A DNA stretch of 23,368 bases, taken from contig CAYGFI010000069.1 in NCBI GenBank assembly GCA_964349045.1, positions 1 through 23,368 on the forward strand. The letters are read 5' to 3'. Shown one piece after another: positions 22,755 to 23,368 of this stretch. Position numbers and translations under genes: made by a program. Source of the stretch: JACJXF01 sp964349045 (GTDB lineage: Bacteria; Bacteroidota; Bacteroidia; Bacteroidales; GCA-2748055). The notes beneath the pieces are model-generated. The model saw nothing but the letters and a program-made list of their open reading frames with translations. It had not been told where the DNA came from and did not search any database. The stretch's first letter is position 1. Each line of letters opens with the position of its first letter.

Positions 22755-22961
22755 ATGAAAGTATTGGTTGATGTAAAAGATAATAAAGGGGATTTCATTC
22801 TGGAATTGCTCAATAATTTCTCCTTTGCCAAGGCAAAGCCAATTTCTCCGGCAAAAGCCCAGTTGCTTGAAGAAATAAAAGAAGCGGTGGAAAACATTAA
22901 TTTAGTAAAACAAGGTAAACTTAAAGCCCGTCCTGCAAAAGACTTACTCAATGAGTTATAA
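22755..22961 (+). CDS. Small antitoxin-like protein of a RelE-type TA pair
   Basis: This 68-residue protein starts MKVLVDVKDNKGDFILELL, continues with a helical, charged middle (EEIKEAVENINLV near 40-52) and ends KDLLNEL. It has no helix-turn-helix or ribbon-helix-helix that I can name with confidence; the beta-strand-like start followed by helices fits the small antitoxins often found before RelE-like toxins in Bacteroidota. The call rests mainly on position: its last 11 nt overlap the toxin gene (ATGAGTTATAA), the classic coupling of TA operons. Confidence 0.68.
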   Translation: MKVLVDVKDNKGDFILELLNNFSFAKAKPISPAKAQLLEEIKEAVENINLVKQGKLKARPAKDLLNEL

Positions 22962-23277
22962 TGTTGTTACCATACCCCCATTTGACAGGCAGCTCAAAAG
23001 GTTAGTCAGGAAATTTCCTTCCATTAAAATTGAATATGCAGATTTAATTGAAAACCTGGAAGAAAACCCGATACAAGGCAATGCAATGTCTAATAGCTGC
23101 TATAAAATTCGTATTGCCATAAAATCCAAAAGCAAAGGAAAGTCTGGTGGTGCAAGGGTTATTACTCATGTCCAAGTTGTTGAAAACAATGTTTTCCTTC
23201 TCGCCATTTACGATAAATCGGAACAGGAAGATATTACTGACAAAGAAATCAAATATTTACTATCGTTTATTGAGTAA
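22951..23277 (+). CDS. RelE/HigB-like mRNA interferase toxin
   Basis: RelE-superfamily toxins cut mRNA on the ribosome. The 108-residue protein has the family layout: an N-terminal FDRQLKRLVRKFPS helix pair at 11-24, a YKIRIAI strand at 51-57, the basic GKSGGARVITHV strand at 63-74 and the terminal VFLLAIYDKSEQEDITDKEI block at 81-100. The GK.GGARVI and IYDKSE.EDIT elements match HigB-2-like and related RelE toxins. Arg55 and Arg69 are candidate RNA-binding or catalytic residues. The ATG at 22951 lies within the antitoxin gene, giving an 11-nt overlap. Confidence 0.85.
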   Translation: MSYNVVTIPPFDRQLKRLVRKFPSIKIEYADLIENLEENPIQGNAMSNSCYKIRIAIKSKSKGKSGGARVITHVQVVENNVFLLAIYDKSEQEDITDKEIKYLLSFIE

Positions 23278-23305
23278 AATACGGATCAGCAACAAAGGGA
23301 TCAAA

Positions 23306-23368
23306 TTATAGCTCCATTATCTTTTCTTTTAACAATATCCGGATAACCATTACTGTAAGTATACCGAA
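23306..23368 (-). CDS. Possible C-terminus of a minus-strand gene running off the right edge
   Basis: The minus strand is open from the window edge to a TAA at 23308-23306. It encodes 20 residues, FGILTVMVIRILLKEKIMEL, a hydrophobic segment with a basic end, as at the end of a membrane protein. It would be convergent with the RelE-like toxin gene. The stretch is too short to exclude chance. Confidence 0.28.
   Translation of the reverse strand, partial: FGILTVMVIRILLKEKIMEL

Noticed and set aside
22700..22951. 83-codon minus-strand frame
   Set aside because: Antisense to the antitoxin of the third TA pair and low in complexity (Ser/Phe rich).

Overview
The window comes from a chromosome of a Bacteroidota bacterium, most likely an anaerobic or environmental Bacteroidales/Marinilabiliales-type lineage. 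Evidence for this is the AT-rich intergenic DNA with TAnnTTTG-type -7 promoter boxes, weak Shine-Dalgarno sequences, an OmpA/PD40/TPR surface protein of the PorE type, a Bacteroidota-style short phosphoglycerate dehydrogenase with lysine in place of the catalytic histidine, a DUF1015 gene beside serC-serA, and secreted GH9 and GH43 enzymes. No rRNA, tRNA, CRISPR array, phage gene or intact insertion sequence was seen.

Layout. (1) 148-4497, minus strand: a secreted plant-polysaccharide pair, GH43 then GH9. The GH9 gene is split by a one-base frameshift near 634, and an intrinsic-terminator-like hairpin lies between the two genes. (2) 4564-6020, minus strand: two toxin-antitoxin modules, YefM/YoeB and MntA/HepT. 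They are separated by a hairpin-rich non-coding stretch that has some features of an integron attC site but lacks the consensus. (3) 6021-6569: a non-coding stretch carrying a long imperfect inverted repeat. (4) 6570-9915, minus strand: serC, serA and DUF1015, with a strong terminator-like hairpin between serA and DUF1015. The serB step is not encoded nearby. (5) 10050-11886, minus strand: gcvT and a ComB-family phosphatase. (6) 11999-15131, minus strand: a secreted TPR protein followed by a TPR/PD40/CarboxypepD_reg/OmpA_C envelope protein. (7) 15312-16013, plus strand: a two-gene HPt/STAS signalling pair. (8) 16033-18624, minus strand: clpB. (9) 18839-22230, plus strand: a tiny two-TM protein, then a 1031-residue ABCG-type transporter with TerB-like and FHA-like N-terminal domains and a very large loop before its last TM helix. 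(10) 22231-22754: non-coding with a second long inverted repeat. (11) 22755-23277, plus strand: a third toxin-antitoxin pair with a RelE/HigB-like toxin. A possible C-terminus of a minus-strand gene runs off the right end.

The core is ordinary housekeeping: serine and one-carbon metabolism, proteostasis and envelope. It is interrupted by three small TA modules, each beside repeat-like non-coding DNA, which is where accessory insertion is most likely. The most promising items for unknown biology are the DUF1015 gene tied to serine synthesis, the ComB phosphatase next to it, the HPt-STAS pair, and the TerB/FHA-like/ABCG fusion. I did not find a clearly novel multi-gene defence or biosynthetic system.
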